Part shown: positions 52,501 through 56,051 of the stretch, piece after piece | Layout of the letters: each line of letters starts with the position of its first letter | Position numbering within the stretch: position 1 is the stretch's first letter | Assembly: GCA_040881995.1 (NCBI GenBank) | Contig: JBBECD010000249.1 | Location: 1-56,051, forward strand | Length of the DNA: 56,051 nt | Source: JAQCEJ01 sp040881995 | Lineage (GTDB): Bacteria; Planctomycetota; Planctomycetia; Planctomycetales; Planctomycetaceae | Direction: 5' to 3' | Notes under the pieces: generated by a model | Told to the model about the DNA's origin: nothing | Databases searched by the model: none | The model's input: the letters and a program-made list of their open reading frames with translations, nothing else | Translations under genes and position numbers: made by a program

Positions 52501-55500
52501 GGCCACCGACAGCCGCGTGGTCGAGATCGACAGCGATTTGAAGATGGGGAACTTCTCCCTCACCTTCACCGATCTCGAAATTCCACTGGGCGGTCTGCCG
52601 ATTACCGTCACCCGCACCTACAACACGCTCGACGCCGACGAACAAGGGGACTTCGGCTACGGCTGGTCGCTCGATCTCAGCAACACCAAAGTCAAGGTCG
52701 TCCAGCCCTCCGGCGGCGACGTCGGATTATTCGGCTATCCGCCATTCAAAGACGGCACCCGCGTCGAAGTTACACTTCCCGACGGAACTGTCGAAGGCTT
52801 CACGTTCTACGGCAAGCCGGGAACTGTGTTCGGCTCTGCGATCTTGGATTACCTGCCGACATTTGTCGCCGATGTGGGCGTCAAGAGCGAGTTGTACGTC
52901 AGCGGCCTCAGTCTGCGAAAGGACTCATCCACCGGCGAATATTACGATTTGGAGACCGGACACACCTATAGCCCCGCCGACCCCGCCTTCGGGGGCGCGT
53001 ACATTCTCCGCCTTCGCAACGGCGTCGAACTGGCCATCAATGCCGAAACCGGCGACATGGCCGCCATCACCGACCGTAACGGCAACGAACTCAACTTCAC
53101 CGGCATGGGGATCGAACACAGTTCCGGCCGCGGCATCCAATTCGAGCGCGACTACGCCGGCCGCATCACCGCCATCATCGACCCCATGGGACAGCGCCTC
53201 GAATACGCCTACGACCATAACGGCAATCTCATCGCCTTCACCGACCGCCGCGGCGGCGTGACGCAGTACACGTATCTCGAGGGACAAAACGCCCCCGAGC
53301 ATTACCTCGATCAGATCATCGACCCGCTCGGCCGGCAGGCCGCCCGCTCGGTCTACGACGAGCAAGGCCGGCTCGTCACCCTCATCGACGCCCAAGGCAA
53401 AACCATCCAGTTCGCCTACGACGTCGAAGGCAAAACCAAGACCATCACCGACCAACTCGGCAATGTCACCACGCAGCACCTCGACGCCGACGGCAACATT
53501 CTTCGCGAAGTCGATCCGCTCGGCGGGACGGTTATTCGCACCTTCGGCGACGATCATCAACTTCTCTCCGAAACCATCGTCATCGGTCAAGAAGATTCTG
53601 CCGCCAATGGCCAAACCAACGATCTGACCACCACCTACATTTACAACGCCTCCGACGATCTGATTCAGACCGTCGACTCCCGCGGCAACTCCAGCGGCAC
53701 CACCTACAACGAATACGGCCAACCCCTCACCCAGACCGACACCCTGGGCAACACGACCACCACGTACTACAACGACCGCGGCCTGCCGACCGCCATCCGC
53801 GACGCCAACGGCAACATCACCTCGCTCAATTTCGACGACCGCGGCAACCTGACGAAAATCAAAGACTCAAACGGCAACACGCTCGTTACGAACACCTACA
53901 ACCAGTACGGTGAAATTCTCTCAACCACGCCGATCACTGGCCGCACCACGTTCTTCGAATACAACGAAAACGGCGACCAGACCGCATCGTGGTTCTTTGA
54001 GGAATCGGGCGAAGACCTGCTGAAAATCCTCACCGAGACCGCCTACGACGAAAACCGCAACGTCACCGGCACGACAAACAAACGCATCACCCACCCGGGC
54101 CAATCCGGCGAAACCACCGTCACGGTCTGGTCCACGTCGACCGAGTACGACGCCAACGGTCAGGTCATCCGCAGCACCGACCAATACGGCAACGTCAGTG
54201 AAAACCTGTACGACACGCGCGGGCGGTTGATCGAATCCCGCAACATCACGCGCAACCCCGACGGCAGCACGGCCGTGCTGCTCTCGCGCACCGTCTACGA
54301 CGCCGCCGGCCGGGCGGTGGTCACGACGAACACATATAAGGAAGGAACCGCCGAGCCGATCACCGGCAGCCGCACGACCTACGACGCCGCCGGCCGAGTC
54401 GTGCAGACCGAATCGCTGACCGGCGTCGAAATCGTGATCACCATCGACGGCAATGCCAACGACTTCGTCTCCGCCATCGCCACCGTGGGAAGCGTCTTCG
54501 CCGCGCGCGGCACCACGTTCGATACCGCCGGCCGCGTCACCGCGACCACCGACCAATACGGCAACGTGACCCAGACGACGTACAACGATGCCGGCGACGT
54601 GATCCAGACCCGTAGCGAAAGCAAAGATGAAAACGGCGACATCGCGTTCCTCCTCAGCCAAACCGTCTATGACGAATACGGCCGGGCCGTCGTCAGCACA
54701 GACCGCTATCTCGAAGATGGCGAAGACCCCGTCCTCGGCACACGCACGATCTACGACGACAAAGGCCGCGTCGTCCGCAGCGAACGCCTCACCGGCGTCA
54801 TCATCGAAATTGAAGACGGCGACACCGAAATCGTCGACTACGGCACGGTGCTCTATGCCACTCAAACCGTTTACGACAGCAAAGGCCGGGTGGCCAAGAA
54901 TATCGCCGCCGATGGGCAGACGACGACATACGAGTACGATTCTCTCAACCGCCGCATCGCCACGATCGCGCACGCCGTCGACCCGGCGTCGGTCGGGCTG
55001 ATTCCTCCCACCGGGGCCGTCTCCGTCGCGCTGCGCACCGAAACCGTTTATGACGACCAGGGCCGCGTCGAAGCCGAGCGGACGAACATCGCCCAGTTCT
55101 TCAATGCCGCGGGCGTCACCGTTTCGATCGACGCCTCCGCCGTCCGCGAGACGTCGTACGAGTACGACATCTACGGCCAGGTGGTGAAAACGACGTTCGC
55201 CGACGGCAACTTCATCAGCATGGCGTACGACGACGTCGGTAGAACCGTCGCCGAGACGAATCAACTCGGCCTGACGCGCACGTTCGACTACGACCACCAG
55301 GGCCGACTCGTCGCCGTGGAGCTTCCAGCCGTCGTGGATCCATCGAACGGCAACGTGCTGGTCAGGCCAAGATACGAGTACGAATTCGACGCGCTCGGCA
55401 ACCAGACATCGATCCGCGACCCGCTGGGACGAGAGACTCGCTTCACATTCGACGACCGGGGCCAGCAGCTTTCGCGCACGCTGCCGCTCGGCATCGGAAC

Positions 55501-56014
55501 TGAGGATGACTTCACCGAGCGAATGGAGTACGATATTTTCGGCCGGCAAGTTCTGGCGATCACCTTCGAAGGCAAGGTCATCCGCTTCGTCTACGACGAG
55601 GGGACCGAGACCGAAAAAGGCACCGGCCGATTACTCGCCAAAGAGTTCTTTGACAACCTGTCCACATACGACAACGGCAACGGCACGCCGGCCGAGACGA
55701 TCGCATTCAGCTACGACGCCTTCGGCCGGCTCGTCGCCGTCGTCGACGAGCGCGGCGAGACGACGTACGAGTACGACCCCCGCGGCCAGCTCATCCGCAC
55801 GGTCTCTCCCGAAGGGGCGATCAACTATGAGTACGACGTGCTCGGCCGCAAGATTCGTACCTCAACCGGCCCCGCCAACGACCCGGTGAATGACTTCACC
55901 TACGAGTACGATGCGTTAGGCCGGCTCGCAAAAGTCACGGTCATCGAGCGCAACGACGTTCCTCTGACCACCCCCGAGCACACCGCCTACGCCTATGGAG
56001 TCTCGTCAAAATAA
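49583..56014 (+). pseudogene. giant RHS/cadherin-like surface protein, carboxyl part (2143 codons, truncated at both ends)
   Basis: An open frame of 2143 residues without its own signal peptide or ribosome-binding site; the GTG at 49583 is not a credible start. Residues 1-50 are the tail of one cadherin/dystroglycan-like (CADG/He_PIG) repeat; eight more follow to about 790 (pattern DPDGD-x-L-x-Y, GM-x-I-D-P, W-T-P). Two Ig-like domains lead to a transition (LGGLPITVTRTYNTLDADEQ) and then RHS/YD repeats (EYDALGRLAKV; YEYDVLGRKIRT) from about 1010 to the end. RHS proteins form large shells, often holding toxins. The frame leaves the repeat pattern after EHTAYAY and stops four codons later. Confidence 0.75.
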
Positions 56015-56051
56015 CTTGCCTGATTTTTTAGGTAGTGGGGCGGATGGAATA
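55996..56051. mobile_element. possible insertion-element end at the right edge
   Basis: The RHS repeat consensus is lost abruptly after TAYAY at about 55996, and the following sequence (GGAGTCTCGTCAAAATAACT, then TTGCC and a T-rich run) differs in composition from the GC-rich RHS gene. This would fit the terminal end of an insertion sequence extending beyond the window. No transposase is visible, so this is weak. Confidence 0.3.

Noticed and set aside
53921..55549. 542-codon minus-strand frame
   Set aside because: Antisense to the RHS repeats with repeated VVVxxR-type residues and no domain; coding evidence is on the plus strand.

Overview
The window most likely comes from a planctomycete (Planctomycetes/Planctomycetota). 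The evidence is three DUF1501 proteins with twin-arginine-like leaders, a DUF1552 protein followed by a large DUF1592-type protein with CxxCH motifs, a giant RHS/cadherin-like surface protein whose amino end carries an 'LEVR'-type motif, and many small dispersed inverted repeats between genes. A flagellin gene suggests a motile swarmer stage. No rRNA, tRNA or CRISPR array was recognised.

Layout. 0.4-9 kb: a D-threonine-aldolase-like PLP enzyme, two DUF1501 proteins, a membrane protein with a tiny coupled ORF, a class I aminotransferase and a VapBC45-like toxin-antitoxin pair. 9-12.1 kb: a class III aminotransferase, two related secreted Gly/Tyr/His-rich small proteins with matching terminators, and a frameshifted HicB-like gene. 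12.3-17.2 kb: a defence patch with a methyltransferase remnant, a HELGH/TPR protein and a divergent type II restriction-modification system (control protein and putative nuclease rightwards; C5-methyltransferase and Vsr leftwards). 17.2-22.1 kb: DUF1552 and DUF1592 pair, then a secreted LolA-like protein. 22.1-22.7 kb: mazEF with a near-consensus promoter and operator-like dyad.

22.9-30.4 kb: a leftward six-gene cluster (asparagine synthase-like amidotransferase, acyl carrier protein, AMP-forming ligase, NAD-synthase-like enzyme, GNAT/FemAB-like acyltransferase, polysaccharide deacetylase). It resembles the accessory gene set of exosortase/EPS loci, but the NAD-synthase-like member makes it unusual; it could build an amide- or acyl-modified glycan or small molecule. 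30.6-35.2 kb: secreted beta-propeller-like protein, L-fuconate-dehydratase-like enzyme, divergent GntR regulator and a DUF1501 protein. 35.4-39.9 kb: flagellin and a TPR-glycosyltransferase.

40.7-56 kb: the amino end of a giant surface-protein gene lies at 40.7-41.34 kb and its probable continuation (NHL-like repeats, cadherin-like repeats, RHS repeats) at 49.25-56 kb. Between them sits a leftward type I restriction-modification operon (hsdM, hsdS, an XRE/ImmA-IrrE regulator, a DUF4411 PIN-like gene broken by one in-frame stop, hsdR). The island is bracketed by inverted copies of a ~120-145 bp repeat, each holding a GTTTCACGTGAAAC palindrome identical to the core of ParB parS sites. The surface-protein gene has further lesions (an in-frame stop, a frame change and an abrupt end at 56 kb), so it appears to be decaying after insertion.
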